Assembly: GCA_021904315.1 (NCBI GenBank)
Contig: CM038912.1
Coordinates: 19,975,501-20,039,500, forward strand
Direction: 5' to 3'
Length of the DNA stretch: 64,000 bases
From: Sphagnum magellanicum
Taxonomy: Eukaryota; Streptophyta; Sphagnopsida; Sphagnales; Sphagnaceae
Shown here: positions 10,933 to 24,900 of the stretch, one piece after another
Numbering within the stretch: position 1 is the stretch's first letter
How the letters are laid out: each line of letters opens with the position of its first letter
Notes under the pieces: model-generated
Database searches by the model: none
The model's input: only the letters and a program-made list of their open reading frames with translations
What the model was told of the DNA's origin: nothing
Translations under genes and position numbers: made by a program

Positions 10933-13148
10933 TGTTTCTGAAGCAGAACTTCTTCTGAAGTAGATGGTTATATATCTTATGATGGTCTAGGCTTGACTAA
11001 TACAGTAAACATTGTCCATTATCACTGATACACTGCATCTAATTGTGGGATTAACCAAAGACCTTTTTCCCATCTATGTGAATTACCCCTGGAACTGAGC
11101 TTGGATTTGCAAGGCAATTTCAAACATCAAGTGAGCAAAACCACAGTATGATGAAAGAATGTTCACTTCCTACAGTGTTTGATTCAGTGTTGGGGTGGTT
11201 ATTTGATTTTGTTACTAAGTGCTGGTTCCAGTCTGTTAAATATTCATGAATCATAAAACCATTCGTTCCAGGTATCAGAATCAAAACACTGTCAGTTCCT
11301 GTTATTTCAAAAGCCTGAAAGACCTGCCGGTTTTCATTAAAGAACTAGCAGTTTTGGGGATGACATGATCTACCTTACTAGGCTTACATGATGTTTAAAG
11401 TGACCAACCTCCCCAAAAGAAAACCAACCAAAGGGTCGTAACCAAAATGACTACTTGGATTGAAAATTAACTGCCATGTCACTTGAAAGGCCTAATAAAA
11501 GCTAAGAACTCAAATTGGAGTTGTGTGGAAGTATTTTCCAATCTCCACAAAAGAGGAGTATCTAAGAACAAATCCCAGACTTAAGAAAGCAAGTGAGTAT
11601 CTCTAAAATAATGTTTTTGTCAATTCTCCAAAGAACTTTGAACCAACCTCTTGCTATTATAAATTTGGAAAATTGGGAAGTAGGCTTTCAAATCTGCTAT
11701 TTTCTTCATGCCTCTGACAATTTGTTTTATTTTTCTAGCTTTCATTGTGAATCAAGCTGAAAATTGAATGTTGGAATTTCAACTACCTACTTTTGGTATT
11801 AGAGAGGTAGGGAAATCTGTGTTGCAGCTTCAAGTGTTGAGAGCTCACGTCAGTGGGGGCATCCTGTAGAGACTGATAAACACCATGTTAAGATATGATG
11901 AAGGCATTTCAAACAACCACTCATAATGCACTGAGTTTTTCCACAGTGCAATAGGGATGAACAGCAAAAACTTCATAAAAAATTGTCTACATCAGCAAGA
12001 ACTTGATAGATCTTTTGTCCACAACCGCTGCCCTAAGGGGGAGATCATCATGGGAATATTTTCTCACTAAATTGAGATCAATCTGGTGGAACCAAATGAC
12101 CTCAGGTGGTCATAAAGAAATCTGTGTGCACCTTAAGAAAGTCAGACAAGCCTCCTGTCAAAGGTGAAGGAATATCCTAGACAAGAAATCCCAGGCCTTC
12201 TGATCCAAACATGAAGAAAGGAATCCCAGGCCAGACCCTGGCAATTCACAATTGAAGAGTTCCTATAGAATTATTCTCTTTGAATGTGAGGTTGGTTGAA
12301 AGAGAGGATGGAGATGTCTCCAAAAAAGTCAAGTCATCTCATTGGAGGCATCTTAATAATTGTGATTGTAAAATGATAACATACCTTCTTCAATTTTGGG
12401 GCTTGGCCAGTCTCTTACCATTACTTGGGGCATCTGGATGGAGGGCACCTTGATAGGACCCATGCTATCAGCACACCTCACATCAGTTGCCTCTTCCTGA
12501 GTGGATACAATTAAACTACTCAGAACAAAGCAGCAACAAACCCTTTCAGTCTCCCTGAACTCTTCACACCTCTTGTGCTCATACATCACTCTCAAGTAAG
12601 CAATAAGCTAAAGAGGAGGTAATCTCCAAGCGAAGACATGGTTACTCAGGCAAAACTTGTCCCAAAAGGAATACCCCCATAATATATTCCTTATTGTCTT
12701 GAAACACTTGAATTGAGTCACCAACTGGGTAAGCTAGCCATTCTAAAGGATAGACAACCTTCACATGAATCACGTGCTTCTTCACTAGTAGGTCTTTGTG
12801 GGCATTCTGCACAGGAGAGCAATGTGCTAAAGAGACAGAGATCAAATCTTTTTAGACATCAATTGAGTAGGCAACATAGTGAGTGTCCTCTCTGATTCAG
12901 GCTAGTTGAGGCTGCTGTCTTTCAAATTATGCCTCAGGTGAAAAATTGGGTGAGAAATCAGAAGAATTTCCTGCAGAATTTGCATTATTCTAAACTCTGT
13001 ATGTGGGAATCTGTGCTGCTACTACTAATTTATGCAGATACGAATTCAAGGAGGCAAAAGCTAACCCTCCCACCAAGAAGAAAGCCCTCCAAAACAGCCC
13101 AGGGAATTTGTTAGATGTGAGGAATTGTTGCTAGGGAACCCTTTTGAC
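10933..13148. other. Convergent intergenic region (3' flanks)
   Basis: The space between the PTEN stop and the P5CS stop on the other strand. It must hold both 3' UTRs and polyadenylation sites. Two minus-strand open frames (12353-12595 and 12642-12845) show no family resemblance and no splice-compatible continuation of P5CS. I found no third gene. Confidence 0.6.
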
Positions 13149-16100
13149 TTACGCCTTGTTGTTTGGAGAAGTGATGATACCATTACTTGAAACATCTTTT
13201 CTGGAAACAGAGCCATTGCTCATGATGGGTTTTATGGTGGTGCAGGTTGTGTTGCCATTGCTCAAGGCATGAGTTTTGTTGAAGAAATTTCTTGAAGGTT
13301 GAGCCTCTTCTGCATCAAGAGGAAGATTCCTGTGGGTATAGGACACAGATTGGTCCCCATCCACCATTTGGCCATTACCCCTTAGCAACCTGTGGAGACA
13401 AATTTGGAGCCCACATCAAGATCAGGCAGTCCATTAATGATGAAGACAGAATCATGTAGAACCACCTTGTCTGTAACTGGAAAATAGGTGCAATCATGTA
13501 TCCGTCTTTTAATTGTTCAAGGTAGAAAGTGCAAAATTACAAACCATCTTGTGGTGAGAAGGCCCTCCACTCCTACAGGACCTCGAGCATGGATTCGACC
13601 AGTGCTTATTCCCACCTGTGCAGCAGCAGAAGTCTCAGGAATTTCTTCTAAAATATGTTCAACACAAGCTCCATATTATTGATTGCAACTGTAAGAACAT
13701 AGAAGTAGCATCTACCATCTACTCAAAGTTTGACCAAGCTTCCACCATTCACACATATCTATACTGATCCACAAGGCTTTGCTTAACAAATCCTGATAGC
13801 AGTTCCTGCATCCAGTACAGGAAGATGTAGGAAAAAAGTACCTCAGCACCAAGTCCGAACCGAGCTCCATCAGAGAAGCGTGTGCTTGCATTATGGAAGA
13901 CTGCAGCACTAGAATATGGAATAGGGCAGAGAGCACTAGTTAGAATGTCCCACTTGTGACTTTCATTCAACTCCACATTTCAATGTCAATAGTATTTTGT
14001 TGAAAAGATCCACATTGTGATGTAACATACCTGTCAACGTCACACAGAAACCTCTCAGCAGTTTTCATATCCTCAGTAACAATGCAGTCCGTATGCGCAC
14101 TACCCAGCACCCCACCCAGTCACTTGCAATTTTCAACAAGGTATACATAAAGGATTGCTTGCAGGAAGGGGCCTCTTAACTGTCTGCTTTCACCAAAACC
14201 GGCCATCATCTATGACCCTGCAATGACTTCCTTATTCTACCATAGGATGGTCAATCAACAGCTATGCACAGATGTTAACATCCCAACAGGAAGAAGCAGA
14301 GGAGTTTTGTGTAGAGGGAGTTAACACAATTCTATGAATCACCTGCCATGGTCATGGATGTGTTCAATGGCAGCATCGATGTCCTTGACAATTTCAACAG
14401 TACAGGCTAATGCACTGTACTCTGTATGAAAGCTGATGGCTTTTGGCAGTTTCAGTAACTGCGCTGCCCTCTCACCTCCATACAATGTTACACCTGCAAT
14501 ACCGACCAAAATGACACTCATTGCATTGGTTTTTGACTTGAGTTCATCAAACACCTGACTTGTTCCAGTCCCCAAACAAGAACCAGAGATAAATAAAGCC
14601 AGAAACTTTCTTAGGTGTATAGATGGTTAAGAATCTTACCTGCACACTCAAGAGCAAAAACAAGGCTTTCCAACCCACCAGTGGCAACTAGGTGTTCATG
14701 TACCAACAGTGTTTCCTGTAATGACACAGGAAGGGACCATGTTTAACAGAACAAATAATCATTTCCTACACTTATGACACAGACTTTGAAGCTGTGGTCC
14801 AACTTCTAAATAGGCCAAGGGCCTGGTATGAATCTGACAGTCATGATCATAATAAAGTTAGGCTTTCAATCTCGAATCTCCTACAGTCCTAAAACACTCA
14901 GTTATCTGCCCTCCAGTTCTTCTAGACATTGGTATTTGACAGTTGGCAAATTGAAAATGACTCCACCCTGTCATGTCTTGTCCTGCTGTATCTCAATGGA
15001 CAATTCACAATCTGGAACTTTCAAAGGCTTTGGTCTGATTCCCCTAGTCATGGTGAAGTTCCCTACCATTGCATTGCAAGCAGCTGGATAGTCTGTTTTG
15101 GAGTCAACCACAATGCGCTTGGCCATACCAATATCAGCAGCCTTGTCGACAAAAACATGGCAGACACCATCTACACCATATACACAAGGGAACATGTGGA
15201 TTGAAAAATATAGTCTAGAAAGGAACTGACAGAGGGAAAAAGGAAACTATATAAGGTCCTGTTGTAGTATAAATTTGTTTCTTTGCCTAAAACATTTCCC
15301 AAGAGGGCAGGCAAAAAAAGCTACAGAATGTCCTTTGAATTGTCTCTGTATTAACAGAGAAACAGAACACACACATGTAGAGTGATGCTATAATGAAAGC
15401 CACATCAAATGTTGCTTGTTAGAGCCAAATATCCCGTCACCTTAAGGCCTTTGACTTCCACTAATCAGGCAGACATTATTTCACTGCAACGGTGAGAAAA
15501 AGGAAAGAGAAACGAGATAATAGCACAAGCCCAGAAACTAAGGGGATTGGGGAAAACTTGACAAGAGATCCACAAGCACGGAAAGAAAGGGCTGACCTGC
15601 ATGGCCAAGGACAGGGATTTTAGTGGCTGCCTTGATATCAGAAACCAGCTTATTGCTTCCTCTGGGTATCACCAAATCTATTACATCGTCCAACTGGCCA
15701 CCAAGTCCAAGGAAGAAGTCTCAGAACCATATCTCAATCTAACAAGTTGTTTCTGGCCAAAGGTTCACGAAGGGGTGAAGTTGCACATGTCTGCCTATCA
15801 TATAACTTCTGCACAAACAAGGAGGGTGCAAGAACTTTCATATTTCCCAGTACCAATTGTTTACCTTAAGTAGGTCTGGGATCTCGTCCCTGGAAGTAAC
15901 AAGTCCAATGAGGGATGAGCCCACAGACTTTGGCAGGGCTTCAGTGATCACCTGAAGTCACCAAATCAAAGCCCAATGATTCAGCCTCTTAACCGGAAAG
16001 CTGTATCAAAACTACAAGCCTTGATATTAGACTTACTCTCTAGGCAACTGCTCATGAAGTTGTTTGTTGACTCTCTCAAGGTGCCCTCAACTTCTTTCGG

Positions 16101-19100
16101 TTGAGGACATGCACCTGCACTACTATATGCCTATACAAGATATTCAAACAGCTCAAGCAGACTGTGTCATTAGCTTGAGTTAAGTGTAGACCCAAGCTTA
16201 AATTGGAGATCAAATGGCATGTTGAAAATACCAAGAATCATTAAAGTCAGCTAAATTTGATGTGCTAATTATAGCTCAGAAAAAAAACACATATTTGATC
16301 TTAACAATAGGAAAGGTTTTCCTGGGATGGGACATCTTTGGGCACCTTTTAGACTGCAACAATGAGACATACTGTGCTTGGTTATTCACAATTGCAAATA
16401 GGGAAGGAGTTCAGATGGTACTTTGTGCAATATAGCATTTGATCGGGCAGCTTCTTTCCCCCCCTTCAGTAAGATGCCATTTCCACTCTGAATTGCCAAT
16501 GATGCTATCTGACCCCACAGAAAACAAATAAAACTTGACATGTGGTAACTTTGACAATTTGCAGAACAGAGGTGAATATATTTGTCGCTGTGTCAGCTGA
16601 GGATCATAGTTCTAGTGTAGAATTTATGTGGATGTTGCTACAGCCACCAGCTTTCTAACAGGGGATGCTTCAAAGTTCAGGATATTGAAAGAAATGACAG
16701 CAGACATTGCTATGAGAAATAGAGCAAAGCACATTCATGGCAGAGAATCCCTAAATTTTGAACAGTACCTGGACCAAAGCATCTGGCCGTGACTCAAAAA
16801 TAACCAAGACAACACCCAATGGACATGTTGTCTTCTCCAGAATCAGGTCTTCTGCAATCTGTGACACACATTACATCCAGGAAGTGACATGATTAGCATC
16901 TCATACCTAGAAACCGTGGATGGTGGAACTCTCTAGTTGTCTCTAACTGTATCCTCTCCACCTGTAAGTTCCACTTTGACCCTGTCCTTCCAAGCATCTC
17001 ACTCTACTTTTTCACATCTTTGCCTTGCTGTTTCCAGATTCATAAGCTCAGCACATAAATCTGACAATCCCTAGCATCACAATTGTGATCTAAATTGTGC
17101 ATTTCTCTTTCTAGATGAGGAAACTCAGTTGGCTTACTACTAGTCCTTGCTACCAGAAAATGAGTCAGAGACAAACCTCAGTATGTTTTGACACAGCTCC
17201 AATTGGATCCTTCATGTCTGCAAGGACTCTCAGAGATTTGGCTAAACTTGCAATCTGTACAGTGGAAAAATAAAATAAGAACCTCAAAGCAACTCAAGGA
17301 AAATTCAAATACATCAGTCAAAAGAAATTCTCAATCTGTCCAATCCAACCTGAGTTTTACATTTAGTGAAGGGATCATGCTACTGAATTATCTTCTGAGA
17401 TAAACAGCTGACTAAATCTATGGCAACTCGGTATGTGCCCAGTGAGACAATGGAATTAAGGGAGGCCTTCTAGACATAGGTGACCTATAACTGGTTATGA
17501 CATACTTTTCCGGGCTTGATTGTAAGGCGACCAATCAATGACTTGGCAATGCCACTCAGCTGAGCTGCTTCCACATCAGCATCATTTTCAATCTTAATTC
17601 GCGCCTCGTTAGCCACCAAAGCATCAGAAACTGTAAGCAATATTTTCTTCCGCTCCTCTGATGAAAGACTCTGCAATATCCAAGAAATCTAAAATCATGA
17701 CATAGCAGACAAAACTCAAACTTCATTTTATCTTGACTTTTTTCTGAAGTGGCACCTTGTGAGTTTCAAATTTTCCCTCTCCCAACATTAGCTCTAAAAT
17801 AAAACATGACAACAAGACAAGCTTTAAACACCACCAGTTAAGAGGTAGAAGGGCTGCAACAATAAGGATGCGTATTATGGAAATTGAAGAAACACCTGCA
17901 GTCGGCGGCTGGCATCCCTCGCAGAAACAGCCATATCCCTAGCACCTGTTTCCTTCACATCAACCCAAAGATAGGAGTCCTTGTGGAAGAGAGTACCAAT
18001 ATGATCCCCGCGCATAACATGCAGTAGGCCATCTGGAGCACATCCACTACCCTCCCAGATCCCACCAACTCTTTACTCAACTGATTTGAGGACTTGGTAA
18101 TGCAACCAATGTGCACAATCTCCTGATTGATATGATCCTGAAACCTAAGATATACTCATTCCATCATTCCTAGTTGAACCTGTCATGACAAAGAGAAAAT
18201 AGTCCATCCTTGAAAGGTAGAATTGGTCCATGAATCAAGATGTGCTAACCTCGTGATAACGACAGGGATTCCAGCAGATGCTGCATTCCAGGCTGCATAT
18301 ACTTTAGCTGTCATTCCACCTCGACCAACTCTTGACTTTTCCCCAAATGTGACCATATCATCATGCTTTTCTTTCAAGTAAGTGTGAATCAGTCGTGACT
18401 TGGGATCACATGGTGGGCCTGTGTACAGGCCTTCAACATCACTCAAAAGGATAAGTAGATCAGCTTTCAGTTCCAGTGCCAATAGTGCTGCCAAGCTATC
18501 ATTGTCCCAGAAGATACCTGTTCCATCCTGTTAGATGCACCAAGTACCAGTACTGCTCATCAGATTATGTGACAATGTTTGTAATACTCCTGATTCCACC
18601 TCTGTTGCTCTTAAACAGGACCACACCCTCCATTGTCTATATGGAAAAATCATGCTAAAGGAATTGAAAGGTGAAAGATTGATACAGAATGCAACGAACC
18701 AAATCTCATAGTTCCAGAAGGCTTGTAGCAGGTGAGTGCAGATACATCATGTCAATTGTAAACTGCAAAGATTCTTCATAGCCTTCCATCACCTGACTTA
18801 TAAACAGATTCTGAACACTTCTAACTGTACTCACATAAGAAAACATACTTTGCTGTGCACAATAAGACAAGGGTATACAAGACATTGATAAATTACTTAT
18901 GGAATTCATTTACCTTGTATGGTGCCTTCCTTGTACTGATTGCATCATTCTCATTGAAAACTGGAACCACTCGAAGTTCTAGCAAGGAGTTGACAGTTTC
19001 TGAGAGCTGAAGTCTGGATTCAGGATCTCTGAAATCATTATCTGTTACAAGAATCTGGGATGATGCCACATCCAGCTGCATAACATAGTCATACTAAGTC

Positions 19101-20911
19101 ATGTGAGTGAGATGATGTTGTTCACACCAGAAATTATGCAAGTAGGTGATGGTGGATATTAGTGTAGACAACTGAGAAGTAGGATACAAGTTCACTTTGC
19201 CCTTGTATCCATCGAACTCAAGAATGAACTAGTCAAGGAAGTAAAAGAAAGCACAAGAGAACAGAGAATTGCCTCTCTGAAAGATGACTTCCACCATTGC
19301 AACTGGTCTCATGTCTGAAACAGCCATAAATTGTATCTATTCCACAAGAGCATTAAACACAAGGAGGATGGCAGCTCATCTCCATAGATGAGCTGAGGTG
19401 CCATAACAGTGTATTAATACCTGGGTGAAGAGACTGTCATAGAGAGCCATGAGGCCACTTTGGCCTACTGCTGCACAAGGCTTTCCATCCAACTCGATTT
19501 GCGGTTTTTCAAGGTCCACAAAACTGTATCATCAGAACATCACATGGTAAGGTAAAAGGGTCATGACCTTTCTTACAGTGAAGGCAGCCACTGCACTGTT
19601 GGAACATCAGATTCTACTAGAGAGGCTGCTGAGAAAGGGTTGACAGTGAAAATTGAACCAAAACAAGAGCTAGAATGGATACACAGAAACTCACCTGCTA
19701 TTCAGAAGACGTTGGTGGCGCAGCTTTTGTAAGCCAATACCCACTGCCCCTGAAGTCACAAGTATGACCTCTATGCCTTCTGACATTAGCTCCTTAACCT
19801 GATGAGAGCAAATGATCATTAGCAGCATATTACGATTCTCCAAAGTCATCAGACCTGCTGTCTGCTACCTTACAGCAGTTCTCTAGCTCTATAATTGAAG
19901 GACCAGCTGATGATATGACATCTGTATGTGCAGATAATCCAACAGCCAGTTGGGTGGTCAAAATCAGTGGATCTCCAATGTAACAATTGCCCTATGATGT
20001 CTGTTCAATGTGGATCTGCATTCCAGGGCATCATCATTTCTGTCTCTCTCCCTCAAACCACATGTGAGAGAGCTCAACAAAAGAGAACCCATAATTGCTG
20101 AAACAACCAACTGTAGCATGTGACTGCTTGAAGGACTAACCTGTTCACATAAAGCTCCAATCCGGCCCAGTGCAAGCTTGCCATCATTTCTGGTTACAAC
20201 CGCAGTTCCAACCTGTTTTACTCAGAAACCAAGAGTCAGGCTTGTTACCAAGAAATTTCTATTTGTCTACTACAAGGGCAAGAATGCCATCCAATGGACA
20301 AACAAGTCCAAAAGCTCAGCTCTGTTTAAAACTCAGCATGTTAACCTGCCAATCTGTGCATCAATCAACATCATCAACAAAAGCAGAATTTCTCCTGCAA
20401 TCGTCTAAAGACAATAATCAGTGGTGGCAAAGTCATCAATGTCAGCACAGATTCCAGATTGGCCAAGTGATGACCCCTAAAATCTAAATGCTATCTTCTT
20501 CAGGGCACCAGTGCTGTAACGCTCTCTCAGTCTGATCGTATATCTCTCATCTCTTCAAGTACTGTACAATACAATGTGTCATACCAAATACACAGCAAGA
20601 TTATCGTTATCACTTCCTTGTGGAAAAGGAGAAGAATTTGGATCCTTAAACTATAGTCTCTGAATGGACAACAATTCTGAGTGTCCAGCGAATGAGATAC
20701 TGGCAGTGAGCGGATGATGCAAGCTACTATTGTTCACTACGATTATCGGCATCCTGGAGCTCAAGAAGATTAGCAACACCAATTCTATCTATACTTGCAT
20801 TGCGAGGCAGAACTCGACTGCGACGTACACAGACAATGCCATTGTTTGCAAGCAAGGTACCTTGACAACCACTCGCTTTGCATCCTTGATGAATGCCCGA
20901 GATGGATCCAT
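13149..20911 (-). CDS. P5CS: Delta-1-pyrroline-5-carboxylate synthase (P5CS)
   Basis: Complete 20-exon gene, 767 residues. It encodes the bifunctional enzyme that phosphorylates glutamate and reduces glutamyl-phosphate, the committed step of proline synthesis. Exons 5' to 3' (high to low): 20861-20911, 20141-20212, 19695-19798, 19421-19523, 18914-19075, 18250-18527, 17896-18046, 17506-17670, 17177-17254, 16769-16858, 16422-16508, 15865-15951, 15597-15693, 15067-15170, 14640-14715, 14343-14493, 14031-14099, 13842-13908, 13545-13615, 13149-13389. Phases all agree. The glutamate-5-kinase domain (about 1-290) shows [24 protein letters not shown] (150-157), [10 protein letters not shown] and GRGGMTAKV. 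Phe125 sits at the Phe linked to proline feedback inhibition in Vigna P5CS. The GPR domain (about 305-714) shows [27 protein letters not shown] and DYPAACNAM with the reductase cysteine near 540. A 53-residue tail follows the usual C-terminus. The start is MDPSRAF, which matches plant P5CS starts. A CAG four bases before GAGAAAATG suggests a possible 5' UTR intron acceptor. Confidence 0.97.
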
Positions 20912-21793
20912 TTTCTCCTGAAAACGAAGCCAAGGTTGTCCACCACCTCCTTTTGAAGCTTTCTGCAGGAGGACACGAGAGCGATCTCAAAAGCGAAGCG
21001 GGCCCGATGAACCTCTCGCTCTTGAAACTCGCGCACTCGTCGAAAGCAATATTACGGTCGATCTTCAACAATCAAGCCTGTTGCAAGTCGTCAAGGGTGA
21101 AACGAAATCAAGGACTTCTTATCCCCAGCGTTTGTTGATCGCCTGCAAAAGAGGCCTAGTTTGTACGCGAATTTTTCTCCTAGACTCCTCCTTCCACTGC
21201 TACAGAAGAGCAGGCAAACCTCTTCAACAAATACCAGTAGTTTGTCAAAATGCAGCCAACCGATGCAATTGTGCACTCGATTTCCAAACAAAACCGCAAT
21301 CACAAGACTCACAAAAAGAACCTGAACGAACAAACACAAAAAGCCAAAGAAAAAAACAAAAAACAAAAAAACACACCACAAGATTCAAGCCAAAAACAAG
21401 ACCTCTATATACTCACACACTTCAACGAGACGATCATCAACAAACTCTTCGCAAGAAAGAGAGAGACAACACGTAAAATCAACAACAGTAGGTAATCTGA
21501 CAAATGCAAAGCATAAAACAATATTTGCTACAGACACAGAGAGAGATATAAGGAAGACTTTTGATGAATTGCTGCAAAAGACATGGAAATCAAGCTCGCA
21601 ATAAATACCAGAAAAAAAGAGCTTTACGCTTCCAGCAGCAGCAGCTTCTAGCTATATTCTCGGGCCCAGCAACAGAAGTGAAAAAAAACACACAAGGACG
21701 ACTGCAAGTGCAGTATGCAGCAGCGATGGAAAATGCTGGGCCACTTCTTCCCTTTCCCTTCTTCTTCCTCTGCGCCGTTGCTGAATCCCCTTG
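20912..21793 (-). promoter_or_regulatory. P5CS 5' flank: leader and promoter side
   Basis: Reading on the minus strand, this region lies directly upstream of P5CS. It is less AT-rich than the spacers beyond and, on the plus strand, contains A-rich blocks (CAAAAACAAAA type, 21300-21400). The leader, any leader intron and the core promoter must be here, but I cannot place a TATA box or start site with confidence. Plus-strand open frames such as 21081-21476 are Lys/Gln/Thr-rich low complexity and not credible genes. Confidence 0.45.
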
Positions 21794-21910
21794 AGGCCTG
21801 ATCCCTAGGGACTCCCCTAATTTGAGGGTGGTACCTAGTCTGGAGGGCGGTGGTAGCCCTAGGGTGCAGGACCCAAAATTAGGGGACGCCCCCTACGACC
21901 ACACAGGCCT
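21794..21910. repeat. GC-richer foldback repeat
   Basis: A stretch of about 117 bp whose ends are inverted repeats. Both outer ends read AGGCCT, and the inner arms contain TCCCCTAATTT and AAATTAGGGGACG. The centre is CTAGGG-rich. It stands out in GC from its AT-rich surroundings. No clear target-site duplication flanks it. It is probably a small non-autonomous element or its relic. Confidence 0.6.
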
Positions 21911-24900
21911 AAAGCACGCAAGGTCTATTTGTCATCAGTGAAAGGGTCCTTCAATAACTGTTGAATGAATCCTCCAAGGAGATGTTTCCAAGTACAAAGA
22001 AAAAACTTTGGAGTGCTTTATGTTTTCCAAAATGCTCCATGAGATTTTACACTTTGTAAACATACCTCCAAATACATGAAGAAAAATATTGAAGGTTTTT
22101 TATAATATAAGGTGAGGATCCCCATTTAGGGTGTTATATGTACTCACTCTTAAGGAGTAGGTGTAGAGTGAGAGGCATCTTACACTTACCTACACCTTAA
22201 GGTAATAGGAACACCTATTTATAGGTATGAGAACCCTCTCACTTTTAAGGAGTAGGTGTAAGATCCTTACTCTCTTCTTTTGAAAAAAGACAATGTTGTG
22301 TACCCAATGTTGTGTGGGTAGTAGAATCTGCTACAAATACCCGTTGGTTATCAACCCAGGTATATACTCACTTATCTGATGGAATACAATGTTGTGTGAT
22401 TATTAGAATTTGCAAAACTCATGATTCTTTGATTCTAAATTTTTTCAAGAACTGGAACTGCAGATTAATACTCGTAAAAGTCCCTCCCTGTCTTAAGGAG
22501 TGGGGGGGCCTAGGCATAATATCCTCCTCTGCTGTGGGAGGATATTCATGGATGGATGTGCTCCAAATACACTCGGAAAAATTCTGTGAGTGCTATAAGT
22601 GAAATGACACTAACTGACTTTTATTCATCAGCTACTACCATTCATCTTCTTTGGTTCCACAACATTGGAACCAACTCCTAAGGTACTTTTTCTAACTATA
22701 TATATTAGCAATATCACCAAAGGTGGTGGTACCAAACAAACTGAAGAGTTGTAAGGAAAGGAAGGTGTTCAGATGGTGTTCATGTAGTTGTTGCACTGTA
22801 ATCAAAGTGAATGCAACAAATTCTCACTTTGGGTAATTAACCCATTCTTTCATCTTCTTCAGTTGTTGGTGTTGGGAACTTGACTCCAAAGCCACTTTGC
22901 ATCCTTGCATCAATGAATCCATACCATGGTGAGTTGGATAGGGTCTTCGGCGGCCTTGAATTGACTTGTATTCTAGTACATGGGCTTCTTGCATGGTGGA
23001 AGTGATGTGAATAGGTACATGCTACCACCACATGGTGACTTGGATTGGGTGTTGTTGGAACCTTGTTCGGGAGAGGTACCCACACGATTACTATTTAGGC
23101 AAGCGTATTATTAGCTCATGCCAAAAAATGGTGACTGGCAATTTTAGGATCATAATTTTCTTGCGGTTGATGGGAAAGCTTGACATTCATGAAAAAGACC
23201 TCAATTTTTTTTCCTTGTGTGTTGAGGTGGAGGGAGAGGGCAAAGTGATTTTTACTTATTTATAGTTCTTAATGTGTTCCCATCAAGTTCTCAATGCGTT
23301 CCCCAAGTTGTTCCCCATAGCACCACACTTTTATAGCATGTGCTTCAAAGTGCATACAAACTATAAAGGTGGAGTGCTTAATGTTTCAAAAATTTGGTGA
23401 AGGCAAATCAAAGTGGCTCCTTTCGAAATTGAATATGTAGTAACAAATGTTGTTCGGTTCTAGCTTTTCCAAGGAAGCTCTAGTCCCAGTTCCAACTTTT
23501 TTTTTTGAATTTGATAGAACCTTCAGTTTTGGTCCAAGGATTATTATTATTATTTTTTTGATAAACTTTTCAGGCACAATTTCAGACTCGGCTCTTCACT
23601 CTAGACTATTGATTCCTGGTTATTTCAAATCTTAAGTGGGCCTGGTTCCAAATTGGATCTAAATCTACCTGGTTACGGATAGCCCAAAATTGATCGGGGC
23701 TCTATGTGGTTCTACTTACCGATGCAAGTCTTTAACGGGCCCAATTCCAAACTAGATGGGGTTGTACCTACCTATGCATAGACCAAAATTGATTTTTCAA
23801 TATTATTGACACTATACAACCAATAGAAAGGATGACTTAGATGGCTAAACCAAAAATTAAAAAAAAACAAAAAACAAAGTGAAAAAAACTTGCATACTTG
23901 AAACAGTTGGGGGACCCAAATGGCCCGAGAAATGAACCCAAAATGTGAAACCGGACAACATTAGTCAGTAACAACTAATTATTTGTTCCTATGGTTCGGT
24001 GGAGAATATTTCTACAAACATTATGCTTTTAGAGCCCTACATTACACATAAATTTGGGTGCATTTTTTAATGCACCTGCCCATGCACCATGGCTACCTAC
24101 TGAGGCTCATGAATCAATCTTGCTGGTCAAAAAACCGACTAGCCCACATTCACAAGGCCGAAATGAATAAGGGCACCACTGGATTGAACCCTAATGGATG
24201 AAGTCCTGTTATGACTCATGTGTTCACGGTTTCATTCATTCATTCTCAGCCTACTCACAAAAGGCGGATACCGAATCAAGTGACACTCGGTGGAGAGCAG
24301 AAAATAAGCGCGTGTGACTGTTCACAACTGGGTGCCATATGCGTGGAAAACTGCTGACTTGAGTGTTTCCTAGACAGCTTGTCTCGGTGCAGGTTCCGGA
24401 ATGAAGCACAGAATTTAGTTGAGGAGGTCAAGTTATGCAAAGTACTGCTGTTCATAAATTGGGCCAGACACAAAAACTGCCAAGTTAGGTGTGCACGTTA
24501 TGTGGTAGAATATTGTTATGCATTGTTAGGTGATGTCGTCATGGGCCATATCAGACCACGTCGGTCAGTTATCAAAAACAGGAACAGACCCTTGACGGTT
24601 ATCATGACGGTTCTTAGGGGGTTCATACTCATGGTTCTTGACACAATCAAAGAACTATAGTTCTCAGAAATTTGAAAAAAAATCAAGCAGCAAACTTTAT
24701 AAGATCCCTTTTTTTCCGGTTCTTTCATGAAACCTGCTGGTTTGTCACGACTTTCAACCTGGACTAATAACCCCCATTTTAAACTGGGGGTACTTATTGA
24801 GATTTTTTTTAGTGCCGGGAACCAGTGATCTTAGATTGCGAAAAAATTCCCCCCAACAAACTAGAACCGGCAGTTCTCTGATTCTGAAACATTTGGATAA

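Noticed and set aside
12353-12845. Two minus-strand open frames downstream of P5CS
   Set aside because: They lie after the P5CS stop, have no domain, and cannot be joined in frame to each other with good splice sites.
20170-20487. 105-codon plus-strand frame over P5CS exon 2 and intron 1
   Set aside because: It is antisense to a firmly placed P5CS exon and has no independent coding evidence.
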